Positions 41,069 to 50,300 are shown, numbered from the stretch's first letter. The stretch: DNA of 64,000 nucleotides from Conexivisphaera sp049976725 (GCA_049976725.1 JBMFHR010000003.1:5830-69829), one strand, 5' to 3'. Numbers and translations are program-made. Notes: generated by a model not told the origin, from the letters alone.

Positions 41069-41242
41069 TCACGCGCTGACGGCTTCGGCCTCCTTGCGGA
41101 GCTCCGAGTAGAACTCCCTGAAGCTCTTGTCCGTGGAGCTCGTGATCCAGTGGAGCAGCGCGTGCCTCTCGAATTTGTCCCCCCTCACGCGCTGCTTGCA
41201 CACCTTGCAGATTACGTAGTCCTCCCTGTGCTTCCCGGTCAT
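41069..41242 (-). CDS. 57-residue C2H2-like zinc-finger protein downstream of rtcB
   Basis: 57 residues. The N-terminal half reads CKVCKQRVRGDKFERHALLH: C12 and C15, then H28 and H32, the spacing of a C2H2-type finger; the second half is a charged helix (KSFREFYSELRKEA). ATG 41242 abuts the rtcB stop (TAA then ATG) with no gap, so it is cotranscribed and probably translationally coupled with the RNA ligase. No function known to me. An RNA- or DNA-binding accessory role is inferred. Confidence 0.75.
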   Translation of the reverse strand: MTGKHREDYVICKVCKQRVRGDKFERHALLHWITSSTDKSFREFYSELRKEAEAVSA

Positions 41243-42697
41243 TTAACCCTTCACCACCCCCAGGGGCCTCAGGCGGGCCACCTTTTTAGCTAATCCAGCG
41301 GCGTGCGTGGCGTCCGCGACCGCGTCCACGTCCTTGTAGGCGTCGGGCGCCTCCTCCACCACGGTGTCGACGCTCGAGGCCTTGACGAGCACCCCTCCCC
41401 TCTCGAGCGCGTCCAGCAGGTCACGGTACCTGTGCTTCCTCTTCGCCGCCGCCCTGCTCATGAAGCGCCCCGCGCCGTGCGCGGCGCTCCCGAAGCTCAG
41501 CTCCATGCTCGTGTGCACGCCGACCATCACCCAGCTCCCCGTCCCCATGCTGCCCGGTATCAGCACCGGTTGGCCTATCTCCCTGTAATCCGCCGGTATC
41601 TGGTCGGAGCCCGGCGGGAAGGAGCGCGTCGCCCCCTTCCTGTGGACGTACACCTTCCTGCGCTCCCCGTCCACCACGTGCTCCTCCAGCTTCACTATGT
41701 TGTGGGCCACGTCGTACACGAGCTCGAGCCCGAGCGACTCCGCGTCCCTACCGTAGACCCTGCTGAACGCTTCCCTGACCCAGTGCGTTATCATCTGGCG
41801 ATTCGCCCAAGCGAAGTTCGCGGCGCTGGCCATGGCCCCGAGGTAATTCTGGACCTCCTCCGTCCTGACCGGCCCGTAGGCGAGCTCCCTGTCCGGCAGC
41901 CTTATGCCCTCCCTGGCTATGACGCGCTCCATCACCCTCAGGTAATCGCTGCATATCTGGTGCCCGAAGCCCCTGCTACCGGTGTGTATCAGCACCATGA
42001 CCTGCCCGGGCCTGATGCCCATGGCCCTGGCGGCAGCCTCGTCCATGACCCTATCCACGACCTCGAGCTCCAGGAAGTGGTTCCCGCTGCCGAGCGTCCC
42101 CAGCTGCTCGGCCCCCCTCCTCTTGGCGGTCTCGCTCACCTTGCTCGGGTCAGCCCACCTTATCCTGCCCCCCTCCTCCGCGTGCTCGAGGTCCCTCTTC
42201 CAGCCGTACCCGTGCTCTACGGCCCACTCCATGCCGAGCTCGGCCACCTCGTCGAGCTCGCGCGTGGACACGCGGACGATCCCCTCGCTGCCGACGCCGC
42301 TGGGGACCAGCTTGAATATCTGGTCCAGCAGCTCCCTGATCTTTGGCTTCACGTCCTCGACGCTCAGGTTCGTCCTGAGGAGCCTCACGCCGCAGTTGAT
42401 GTCGTAACCCACTCCTCCCGGGCTCACGGCCCCCTCCTCCGCGTCCATGGCGGCGACTCCGCCCACGGGGAAACCGTAGCCCTCGTGCGCGTCCGGCAGC
42501 ACGATCGCCCACTTCTGGATACCCTTTATCGTGCTGACGTTCATCGCCTGGAGGAGCGTCCTGTCCTCCCGCATCTTGCCGAGCAGCGCCTCCGACGCGT
42601 AGATGCGGACGGGCACCCTCATGTCCTCGCGCGCTTCCCTCGGGATCTCCCAGACGTGCGAGTCGACCCTCCTGAGCCGCACGTTGTCCGCCGACAC
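41243..42697 (-). CDS. rtcB: tRNA-splicing ligase RtcB
   Basis: 484 residues. VGYDINCGVRLL carries the Mn-binding C102; GTLGSGNHFLE, HTGSRGFGHQ, SMGTGSWVMVG and SAAHGAGRFMSR (guanylylated His) are all intact. RtcB joins 2',3'-cyclic phosphate and 5'-OH ends after tRNA intron removal. No intein, though archaeal rtcB genes often carry one. Starts at GTG 42697, 24-33 nt below TTTAAGGTTA (minus), head to head with the endonuclease gene. Confidence 0.97.
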   Translation of the reverse strand: MSADNVRLRRVDSHVWEIPREAREDMRVPVRIYASEALLGKMREDRTLLQAMNVSTIKGIQKWAIVLPDAHEGYGFPVGGVAAMDAEEGAVSPGGVGYDINCGVRLLRTNLSVEDVKPKIRELLDQIFKLVPSGVGSEGIVRVSTRELDEVAELGMEWAVEHGYGWKRDLEHAEEGGRIRWADPSKVSETAKRRGAEQLGTLGSGNHFLELEVVDRVMDEAAARAMGIRPGQVMVLIHTGSRGFGHQICSDYLRVMERVIAREGIRLPDRELAYGPVRTEEVQNYLGAMASAANFAWANRQMITHWVREAFSRVYGRDAESLGLELVYDVAHNIVKLEEHVVDGERRKVYVHRKGATRSFPPGSDQIPADYREIGQPVLIPGSMGTGSWVMVGVHTSMELSFGSAAHGAGRFMSRAAAKRKHRYRDLLDALERGGVLVKASSVDTVVEEAPDAYKDVDAVADATHAAGLAKKVARLRPLGVVKG

Positions 42698-42720
42698 GGG
42701 CTCAGCTTGGCGGGGATCGC

Positions 42721-42730
42721 TTTAAGGTTA
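42721..42730 (-). promoter_or_regulatory. TATA box of rtcB
   Basis: TAACCTTAAA on the minus strand, 24-33 nt upstream of GTG 42697. Confidence 0.6.
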
Positions 42731-42773
42731 TGGTCGATCCGGGTCCCGCGCCCGGGTGCGCCGGCGGGAATCG

Positions 42774-42780
42774 TATTTAA
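42774..42780 (+). promoter_or_regulatory. TATA box of the endonuclease operon
   Basis: TATTTAA, about 28 nt upstream of ATG 42805. Confidence 0.6.
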
Positions 42781-42804
42781 GTCCCGGGAACCGCTGGTGC
42801 TCTC

Positions 42805-43344
42805 ATGGAATCCCTCTTGGAGCTGCGCGCCCTTCCGAGGGGCGGCTTCGTGGCCTGCGGGGACTCCGTCGGGTGGCTCAGGGAGAGGGGGTACGGCACG
42901 GAGCGCGAGGGATGCCAGGTCCTGGAGCTCCACGAGGCCCTCTACCTCGTCGAGAGGGGCAGCGCGAGGGCCATGGACGGCTCCGGATCACCGCTCGACG
43001 CGCCCAAGATGATCATCATCGGGTCCAGGCGCGACGACCGGTTCCTCACGAAGTACATAGTCTACAGGGATCTCAGGAACAGGGGGTACGTGGTGCGCGG
43101 CGGCTACGGGATCGGCAGCGACTTCAGGGTCTACCGCCGCGGCGAGTACGGCGAACGCGATGCCAGATACTTGGTCGTGGCCATGGAGGAGGGGAGCCGC
43201 ATGTCGGCCTCCAGGCTGGCCGGGATCTACCTGCGCGCGCTGAACCTGGGCAAGGAACTGGTCCTGGCCGTCGTGGAGAGCCACGGCGACGTCGTCTACT
43301 ACTCGGTCACTCAGTTCAACCTCAGGAGGGGAGATGGGGGATGA
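42805..43344 (+). CDS. endA: tRNA-splicing endonuclease EndA, catalytic His replaced
   Basis: 179 residues, single-domain EndA fold. KYIVYRDLRNRGYVVRGGYG, SDFRVYRRG, RYLVVAMEEG, GKELVLAVVESHGDVVYYSV follow the Methanocaldococcus enzyme closely. Of the catalytic triad the Tyr (Y110) and Lys (K150) are retained, but the His in the EHSxYLV stretch is replaced (RDARYLV, D119). It may be a structural partner in an alpha2-beta2 enzyme, as in crenarchaea, or use altered chemistry. It starts leaderless at ATG 42805, opposite rtcB, and overlaps the UbiA gene by 4 bp. Confidence 0.88.
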   Translation: MESLLELRALPRGGFVACGDSVGWLRERGYGTEREGCQVLELHEALYLVERGSARAMDGSGSPLDAPKMIIIGSRRDDRFLTKYIVYRDLRNRGYVVRGGYGIGSDFRVYRRGEYGERDARYLVVAMEEGSRMSASRLAGIYLRALNLGKELVLAVVESHGDVVYYSVTQFNLRRGDGG

Positions 43345-44180
43345 GGCCGAGGTCGGCGCTCGAGATAATTAGGCCCGTCAACGACGCCATGATAGGGCTG
43401 GCGGTCATAGCCGGTTACCTCGTCGGCGGGGGCCGCACCCCAGTCCCGGCCGCCCTGGGGTTCGCCACCGGCTTCCTGATATCCGGCTACTCCATGGTCA
43501 TCAACGACATCTTCGACGTGCGGATAGACGTGCTGAACCGGCGGATGCGCCCGCTCGTGAGGGGCGACATGTCGGTCAAGGAGGCCTGGGCCCTGGCGCT
43601 GTCCATGGTCGCCCTCGGGCTGCTGGCGTCCGCGCTCTCTGGACCGTCCACGTTCGCGGTGGCGCTCACGTTCGCGGTCCTGGCGTTCGCGTACAGCGCC
43701 AGGCTGAAGAGGGAGGGGTTGGCCGGCAACATCGTGGTCGCGCTTTCCATGGCGATACCGTTCCTGTACGGCGGGCTCATCGCCGGCATAAATTACACGC
43801 TGGTGTTCGTGATGTTCTCCACCTCATTCCTGACGGGCCTCTCGAGGGAGGTGCTGAAGTCGATAGCCGATGTCAGGGGCGACTCGGCCTCCGGCGTCCG
43901 CAGCCTGCCCGTCGTGGCCGGCATCGAGGCGTCCGCCCTGCTATCGGCATCGCTGACGCTCGCCGCGATACCCATAGCCTACATACCGGTGATCGCGGGG
44001 ATGTACACGCCGTTCTACCTGGTCGGAGTGACCGCGGCCTCCCTGATCTTCGCGCTGATATCGATAGACATAACCAGGCTCCGCGAGCCGCAGAGGGCGT
44101 ACGTCCTGAAGAGGCGCATGCTGATACCCATGGCCATAGGGCTTATAACTTACGTCGTGCAGGGACTCCTGTCGCCTTGA
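43341..44180 (+). CDS. UbiA-family prenyltransferase (probable digeranylgeranylglyceryl phosphate synthase)
   Basis: 279 residues, eight or nine membrane helices. The first aspartate motif is N55-D56-xx-D59-xxx-D63 (NDIFDVRID), followed by NRRMRPLVRG; the second is DVRGD with SGVRSLPV. This fits archaeal DGGGP synthase, which adds the second geranylgeranyl chain in membrane lipid synthesis; other UbiA functions cannot be excluded. ATG 43341 overlaps endA by 4 bp. Confidence 0.87.
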   Translation: MRPRSALEIIRPVNDAMIGLAVIAGYLVGGGRTPVPAALGFATGFLISGYSMVINDIFDVRIDVLNRRMRPLVRGDMSVKEAWALALSMVALGLLASALSGPSTFAVALTFAVLAFAYSARLKREGLAGNIVVALSMAIPFLYGGLIAGINYTLVFVMFSTSFLTGLSREVLKSIADVRGDSASGVRSLPVVAGIEASALLSASLTLAAIPIAYIPVIAGMYTPFYLVGVTAASLIFALISIDITRLREPQRAYVLKRRMLIPMAIGLITYVVQGLLSP

Positions 44181-45448
44181 TATGGACCGAGAAGCACAGG
44201 CCCCGGAAGGTCGAGGAGATGGTCGGCAACGAGGACGCCAGGGCCCTGTTCCTGCGCTGGCTCAGGGAGTGGACGCCCGGCACGCGGCCCGCGCTGCTCC
44301 TCGGCCCTCCCGGGACGGGGAAGACCACGCTGGTCCACGCCGCGGCCCGGGAACTCGGCTACGACGTGCTGGAGCTCAACGCGAGCGATTATAGGACGAA
44401 GGACCTGCTCGAGAAGCGCCTCAGGCCAGCCATGGGCGGCCTGACGGTCTTCGGGTCCCGAATACTGGTTTTCCTGGACGAGGTGGACGGCCTTTACAGC
44501 AGGGCCGACTACGGTGGGGCGGAGTATCTGCTGAACCTGATCTCATCCATCAGGGTGCCGCTCGCGATGGCCGCCAACAGGGACGACGTGGGCAACATGC
44601 CGAGCATAGAGAAGGCCTCCCTGGTCGTAGTGTTCAGGCGCGTCCCCGCGCGGCTCATTGAGCTCTACCTCAGGCATATCCTGAGCTCCGAGGGGGTTGA
44701 GCTGCCCGAGGACGTGCTGCGGGAGATCGTCAGGTACTCGAGGGGCGACGTGAGGGCGGCGATCAACGCGCTCGAGGCCGCCGCCTACTCCGGGTCGTTC
44801 GAGGGCGGCTACAGGGACGTCGAGCTCCCGCTGAGGGATGCCGTATCGGAGGCCGCCGCAGCCAGGTCCGTCGACGCGGCATACGCCAGGCTGAGGCTGG
44901 CGGACGCGCAGCCGAAGGACAAGATAAACGCGGCCTACGCCTCGCTGGTCATGGGCGCCCCGGGTGACGGTGGCTCCCTCGCGGACCGCCTGAGGGCGCT
45001 CTCGGACGCCGACGTGCTGTACTCCCGGATCGTGAGGACCCAGAACTGGAAGCTCCTCAGGTATCTGGACTACATACTCGCGAGGAGCCTCGCGGGCAGC
45101 TTCGCCACGTACTCCGAGTACGACGCGCCATACGAGGTCTCGAACCGGGCATGGAACGAGGGACGCATCTACAGGAAGCTCTCGGCGCACATGGCGCGCG
45201 CACTGCACATGTCGACCGGCGAGTTCGTCGCGTACTCGTTCGACGCGTTCGTCCTCTCGGCCTCCGGGAACGAGGCGCTGCTGGGGAGGCTGGCGCAGAT
45301 GATCGACGAGGACCCGGAATCCCTGCGGTCGGTCCTCGAGGGCGAGCGCGCCCGTATCCTGGGGATCGAGCTGCCCAGGGAATCTCCCAGGGAGGGAACC
45401 AGGCGCGCGCGCCGCCGGAGTGCCTCTGGCGGGACCAGTCCCGCGTAA
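44177..45448 (+). CDS. rfcL: Replication factor C large subunit
   Basis: 423 residues. AAA+ clamp-loader large subunit: WTEKHRPRKVEEMVGNEDA at the N-terminus (canonical), Walker A GPPGTGKT at 43-50, Walker B ILVFLDEVDG, then the helical collar. It loads PCNA onto primer-template DNA. Unlike most archaeal RfcL, the Arg/Ser-rich C-terminus has no visible PIP box (QxxLxxFF type). Starts at TTG 44177, overlapping the UbiA gene by 4 bp. Confidence 0.94.
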   Translation: MIWTEKHRPRKVEEMVGNEDARALFLRWLREWTPGTRPALLLGPPGTGKTTLVHAAARELGYDVLELNASDYRTKDLLEKRLRPAMGGLTVFGSRILVFLDEVDGLYSRADYGGAEYLLNLISSIRVPLAMAANRDDVGNMPSIEKASLVVVFRRVPARLIELYLRHILSSEGVELPEDVLREIVRYSRGDVRAAINALEAAAYSGSFEGGYRDVELPLRDAVSEAAAARSVDAAYARLRLADAQPKDKINAAYASLVMGAPGDGGSLADRLRALSDADVLYSRIVRTQNWKLLRYLDYILARSLAGSFATYSEYDAPYEVSNRAWNEGRIYRKLSAHMARALHMSTGEFVAYSFDAFVLSASGNEALLGRLAQMIDEDPESLRSVLEGERARILGIELPRESPREGTRRARRRSASGGTSPA

Positions 45449-45499
45449 ACCTGTTGTACAGCTCAGCCCACGAGCTCCGCGGATTCGCCGCCGGGTCGC

Positions 45500-45870
45500 C
45501 CTCATCCTCCGGGCGGAGGGGTGCGAGCGGTATGGACGCGATCGCCAGCGCCGCGCTCAGCATGTGAGGTGCGGCGTAGCCGCCGCTGGCGTCTATCGGC
45601 AACTCACTCACGGTGGGGGACAGGAGGAACCCCAGGCCTCCATGATGACCCAGGCGCCCACGATGCCTCCCGCCACCTCGCCGCCGTGGGTGTCCCGCAC
45701 CGGCGCCGCGTGGATTGTCCGGGTACCTCCATAGCTCACGCCCAGGATCGCCGCCCAGGGCGAGTTCACCGTGGCCGTGAGCGCGGTGCCCGCCGCCATC
45801 AGCGGCAGGAGCGCGAGCACGATGTCCCTGAGGTCGTGCCCGAGGTCCTCATCATGTAGGGCGTGGGCAT
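45500..45870 (-). pseudogene. MFS transporter remnant (C-terminal half, frameshifted)
   Basis: Two minus-strand frames join across a frameshift near 45610-45640. The upstream piece (about 45820-45640) reads LALLPLMAAGTALTAT and SYGGTRTIHAAPVRDTHGGEVAGG, like the loop between TM10 and TM11 of MFS transporters; the downstream piece reads GLGFLLSPTV and GGYAAPHMLSAALAIASI, like TM11-TM12. No N-terminal half or intact start is found. The only intact genes nearby are rfcL and tRNA-Arg. A decayed transporter is the simplest reading. Confidence 0.5.
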
Positions 45871-46086
45871 GCCGCAGACGGGTATAGCGCAGTGGACACC
45901 GTGAAGGCTAACGGGAGCGAGGCGAACAGCACGCGGGGGACTCCCCCGACACGCGCATTCCTTTAGCCCGCGGCTGCTACTTTACTTGCTCCCGACACCG
46001 CGATCGTTCGGGGTATCCGCTCGCACAATCCCGCCCATCGGCTTCGTGTGGGCGCGCGGGGCCGCGTCTCCACCGCGAGCGAGGAG
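45871..46086. other. Non-coding region upstream of the MFS remnant
   Basis: I see no ORF, tRNA or clear promoter here. Weak hydrophobic coding (FASLPLAFTVSTALY on the minus strand near 45900) may be more of the decayed transporter. Confidence 0.4.
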
Positions 46087-46161
46087 CGGGCCCGGGGGGA
46101 TTCGAACCCCTGGCCTACGGCTTAGGAGGCCGCCGCTCTATCCTGGCTGAGCTACGGGCCC
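46087..46161 (-). tRNA. tRNA-Arg (CCU)
   Basis: Acceptor GGGCCCG/CGGGCCC, anticodon stem CGGC/GCCG, loop CTCCTAA (anticodon CCT), T loop TTCGAAT with one A-C mismatch in the T stem, discriminator G. No intron or encoded CCA. It reads AGG, the dominant Arg codon in this window. Confidence 0.92.
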
Positions 46162-46182
46162 ACCTCGAATCGCCCGAGGCAA

Positions 46183-46189
46183 TTATAAA
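46183..46189 (-). promoter_or_regulatory. TATA box of tRNA-Arg (CCU)
   Basis: Core of CTTTATAATT on the minus strand, about 25 nt from the tRNA. Confidence 0.6.
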
Positions 46190-46214
46190 GGTTGCTGGGA
46201 TGCGCGTTGCCACG

Positions 46215-46224
46215 CTTAAATAAG
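46215..46224 (+). promoter_or_regulatory. TATA box of the phosphoribosyltransferase gene
   Basis: CTTAAATAAG, about 28 nt upstream of TTG 46248. Confidence 0.6.
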
Positions 46225-46247
46225 CACCGCGCGCGAGCCAGGGCAGT

Positions 46248-46730
46248 TTGACCGAGCGGCGCCTGGTGACGTGGGAGGAGTTCGGCCGGCTCGCCGAGTC
46301 GCTCGCCGGCATCGTGGCCAGGAGAGGCGGGTACGACCTCGTTATCGGCATACTGAGGGGCGGGGGCCCCCTCGCGCTCGTGGTCGCGGACAGGCTGAGG
46401 GCGCACGTGGACTTCCTGAACGTGAAGTCATACGTCGGAATAGGCGAGAGGAGCGAGCCCAAGGTCATGTCCACGGTGACGGAGGACGTCGAGGGAAAGG
46501 ACGTCCTGCTCGTGGACGACCTCGTGGACGAGGGGACCACCATGATGTTCTCGGTAAGGTTCCTGAGGGAGCACTATTCTCCCAGATCCATAACCACCTC
46601 CTCGCTCTTCGTCAAACCCTGGAGCAAGTTTATACCGGACTACCACCTTGGCGTGGTCAGGGAGTGGGTAGTGTTCCCATGGGAGCTGTGCGAGTTCGGG
46701 ATGGAGGGATGCAAATCGGGGGAAGGGTGA
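46248..46730 (+). CDS. Phosphoribosyltransferase (purine-type PRTase)
   Basis: 160 residues, type I PRTase fold. GGYDLVIGILRGGGPLALVVADRL is the first half and VLLVDDLVDEGTTM the PRPP-binding motif. The C-terminal PWELCEF stretch resembles xanthine/guanine PRTases that salvage purine bases with PRPP. The base specificity cannot be fixed. Starts leaderless at TTG 46248 and overlaps the next small ORF by 4 bp. Confidence 0.85.
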   Translation: MTERRLVTWEEFGRLAESLAGIVARRGGYDLVIGILRGGGPLALVVADRLRAHVDFLNVKSYVGIGERSEPKVMSTVTEDVEGKDVLLVDDLVDEGTTMMFSVRFLREHYSPRSITTSSLFVKPWSKFIPDYHLGVVREWVVFPWELCEFGMEGCKSGEG

Positions 46731-47026
46731 CCTCGGCTGGCTTCGATCAGGACGACAGGCGTCTCCTGGAGTACCTCATGCTCAACTGGAGGACGAGCCT
46801 CCTGAACGTTTACCTGAACGGGGGCATCGATAAGCACGAGGAGCTCGAGCGCGCGATAAACCGCTGCTCGATTATAATGAACGTCCTGAGGGACGAGAGT
46901 CCCGAGGAGGCGCAGTCCGTCCTGGTCGAGCAGCTCTCGCGCCTGGCGTCCGAGCTGGACGAGATAGTCGAGGAGGAGGACGAGGAGGAGCGAGGCGCCC
47001 CGGTGCCCGGGTCGGGTTCCCAGTAA
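46727..47026 (+). CDS. Uncharacterised 99-residue acidic helical protein
   Basis: GTG 46727 overlaps the PRTase stop (GTGA). About 70 residues are helical (LLEYLMLNWRTSLLNVYLNGGIDKHEELERAINRC...), followed by a strongly acidic tail (EEEDEEE) and a Pro/Gly/Ser-rich end. I do not recognise a family. It is coupled to a PRTase and lies directly upstream of the RNA polymerase genes. No zinc ligands or membrane segments. Confidence 0.65.
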   Translation: MTSAGFDQDDRRLLEYLMLNWRTSLLNVYLNGGIDKHEELERAINRCSIIMNVLRDESPEEAQSVLVEQLSRLASELDEIVEEEDEEERGAPVPGSGSQ

Positions 47027-47072
47027 AAACATATAAAGAGCCGTCCCTGAGAGCCCTCCTTGCTGGTCGTGT

Positions 47073-47080
47073 ATTATAGG
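47073..47080 (+). promoter_or_regulatory. TATA box of the RNA polymerase operon
   Basis: TATTATAG, about 29 nt upstream of TTG 47106; a GGAGGGG at 47092-47098 also precedes the start. A second A/T element lies at 47027-47041. Confidence 0.55.
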
Positions 47081-47105
47081 TGTTCATGCTCTGGAGGGGT
47101 TAGGG

Positions 47106-47363
47106 TTGACCGATCAGAAGGTTAAGGTACAGATCAGGCCATCTGAGCACGTGCTGGTGCCCAAGCACGAGATAGCTGGGGAGGAGGAGAGGAAGCTCAT
47201 ACTCGAGAAGTACGGCATCAGGCCCGAGCAGCTTCCCTACATACTGGCTTCGGATCCCGCGGTGAAGGAGATAGGGGCGCAGCCCGGCGACATCGTGAAG
47301 ATAACCAGGAGGAGCAGGACCGCCGGGACCGCCGTGTACTACCGCTACGTGGTGGAGGGGTGA
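47106..47363 (+). CDS. rpoH: RNA polymerase subunit H (Rpb5-like)
   Basis: 85 residues. SEHVLVPKHEIAGEEERKLILEKYGIRPEQLPYILASDPA is the canonical Rpb5 C-terminal domain; GDIVKITRRSRTAGTAVYYRYV closes it. It forms part of the polymerase jaw. Overlaps rpoB by 4 bp. Confidence 0.97.
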   Translation: MTDQKVKVQIRPSEHVLVPKHEIAGEEERKLILEKYGIRPEQLPYILASDPAVKEIGAQPGDIVKITRRSRTAGTAVYYRYVVEG

Positions 47364-50300
47364 GCTTGAGGAGCTCCTCCGCTGCCGAGGCGTTCGACGG
47401 GTGGCCCGTCATAGAGAACATACTGACCACCGAGGGCATCGCGAGGCAGCACCTCAACTCATACAACTACTTCGTGGACCACGGCCTGCAGGCCATAATA
47501 GATGAGATAGGCGGCTTCGACGTCGAAACCCAGACCGGCACCTACCACGTGAAGTTCGGCAAGGTCGAGGTGGGGAGGCCCCAGGTGACCGAGATAGACG
47601 GCTCGGTCAGCTACGTGACGCCAATGGAGGCCAGGCTGAGGAACTTAACGTATTCGGCTCCCATATACCTGGAGTTCATGGTGGAGGACCCCAAGGCGCC
47701 CGGCGGGTACGTGAAGCAGTCCTTCGTCATAGGGTACCTCCCCGTCATGGTCCGCTCCAAGGTGTGCACCCTCAACGGGCTGTCGCGCGAGGAGCTCGTG
47801 GCGCTCGGCGAGGATCCGGAGGACCCGGGTGGGTACTTCATAATAAACGGCTCGGAGCGCGTGATCGTCGGGCTGGAGGACCTCTCCCCCAACATGATAT
47901 TCGTGACGAAGGAGAGGAGCGGGACCACGGAGTCCTACAAGGCAATAATACACTCCTCAATAGTCGGGTTCCGGTCCAGGGTCGAGCTCGTTCTCAAGAA
48001 CGACGGCAGCATCTACGCGAAGATACCGCTCTCCCCAGTCGAGATACCCTTCATAGTCCTGATGAAGTCTCTGGGCGTGGAGAATGACCGCGAGATAGCC
48101 GAGATGGTCTCCAAGAGGCCCGAGATACAGGAGCTCCTCGAGATATCGTTCGAGAAGGCGCTCGACGTGAGGACCCAGAAGGACGCGCTCGTGTACATCG
48201 GCAACAGGGTCGCCCACGGAATGAGCGAGAGCATGAGGGTGAAGAGGGCTGAGACCCTGCTCGACGTGCACCTGCTGCCGCACCTCGGGAGGAAGGAGGG
48301 CAGGTACGACAAGGCCCTCTACCTGGCGGAGGCCGCCAACAAGCTCCTGGAGCTCAAGATGGGGTGGATAGAGGAGGATGACCGCGATCACTACGGCAAC
48401 AAGATCGTGAAGCTGGCCGGGGAACTGCTGGCCGACCTGTTCAGGTCCGCCTTCAGGAACCTGATCAAGGACATGAAGTACCAGCTGTCCAGGATAGGGC
48501 AGCGCAGGGGGATCGGCGCCGTGGGCGCGGTGATAAAGCTCGGGATCGTGACCGACAAGCTCAACAGCGCGCTGGCGACCGGGAACTGGGGAAAGGGGAG
48601 CGTCGGCATAACCCAGCTGCTCGACAGGACCAATTACCTCTCCACGCTGAGCCACCTGAGGCGCGTCCAGTCGCCGCTTTCCAGGAGCCAGCCCAACTTC
48701 GACGCGAGGGAGCTGCACCCGACCCAGTTCGGTAGGATGTGCCCGGTGGAGACGCCCGAGGGCTCCAACTGCGGCCTCGTGAAGAACCTGGCACTCTACG
48801 CTGTGATATCGGTCAACGTGCCCGAGCAGGAGGTCCTCGACTTCCTCTACAGCTCGGGCGTCGTGCCCGTAGGTTCCTCAGAGGCGTCCGAGGAGGACCA
48901 AATGGCCAAGGTCATCGTGAACGGCCGCGTCGTCGGCTACGTGCGCGAGCCGGAGAAGTTCGTCAGCGTGCTCAGGAGGGCGAGGCGCAGGGGCGAGCTG
49001 AACCCCGAGGTCAGCGTCTACTATTACAGGCCGCTCGACCCCCGGGGGACCATCCGCATATTCATCCACACCCACGCCGGCAGGGTGCTGCGCCCCCTGG
49101 TTGTGGTGGAGAACGGGAAGCCCAAACTCACCCGCGAGCACGTGGAGAAGCTCAGGCGCGGCGACCTGACCTGGCGCGACCTGATCAGGATGGGTGTGCT
49201 CGAGCTCCTCGACGCGAACGAGGAGGAGAACGCGTACATCGCGCTGAAGCCCGGGGACCTGACGCCCGAACACACGCACCTGGAGCTCTACCCGCCCGCC
49301 ATGCTCGGCGTGGTGGCGTCCATCATACCGTACCCCGAGCACAACCAGTCCCCGAGGAACACGTACGAGACCGCGATGGGCAAGCAGGCGCTCGGCTTCC
49401 CGCACACGAACTACTTCCTGACGCTCTACTCCAGGCAGCACCTGCTCGTCTACCCGCAGAAGCCCCTCGTCAGGACCAAGATAATGGACCTCATAGGGCT
49501 GGACAGGCACCCGATCGGCCAGAACGCGGTCGTCGCGGTCCTCTCATTCGAGGGCTACAACATAGAGGACGCGATCGTGATGAACCGCGCCTCTATAGAG
49601 AGGGGCCTGGGCCGCTCCTTCTTCTACAGGACCTACGAGGCGGTCGCGCAGCAGTACCCGGGAGGGAGCAGGGACAAGTTCGAGTCGCCAAGGCCCGAGG
49701 ACAACGTGAGGGGCTACAGGGGCGAGAAGTACTACAGGTTGCTCGAGGCCGACGGCGCCGTGATGGCCGAGGCCGAGGTCTCGGGCGGCGACGTCCTGAT
49801 AGGCAAGACGAGCCCCCCGAGGTTCATCGAGGAGTACCGCGAGGCCGAGGCCAGGGGACTCTACAGGAGGGACTCCTCGGTGGCGCTGAGGCCCAGCGAG
49901 AGGGGCGTCGTCGACTCGGTGATACTAACGCAGACCGTCGAGGGCTACCGCGCATTCAGGGTCAGGGTGAGGGACCAGAGGATCCCCGAGCTGGGCGACA
50001 AGTTCGCCTCGAGGCACGGCCAGAAGGGCGTGGTGGGCCTGATAGTTGATCCCGAGGACATGCCGTACACGGAGGACGGCATTGTCCCGGACATAATAGT
50101 GAACCCGCACGCGTTCCCGTCCAGGATGACCGTGGGCCAGTTCCTGGAGTCCATAGCCGGCAAGGCCGCGGCGCTCAGGGGCAGGCCGGTCGACGCCAGC
50201 GCCTTCTCGGGCGAGCCGATGGACGAGGTCAGGAGGGCGCTCATAGAGCACGGCTTCAAGCCGACGGGCAAGGAGGTCATGTACGACGGCAGGACCGGCA

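Noticed and set aside
41303..43012. 569-codon plus frame antisense to rtcB
   Set aside because: Pro/His/Arg-rich shadow of rtcB.
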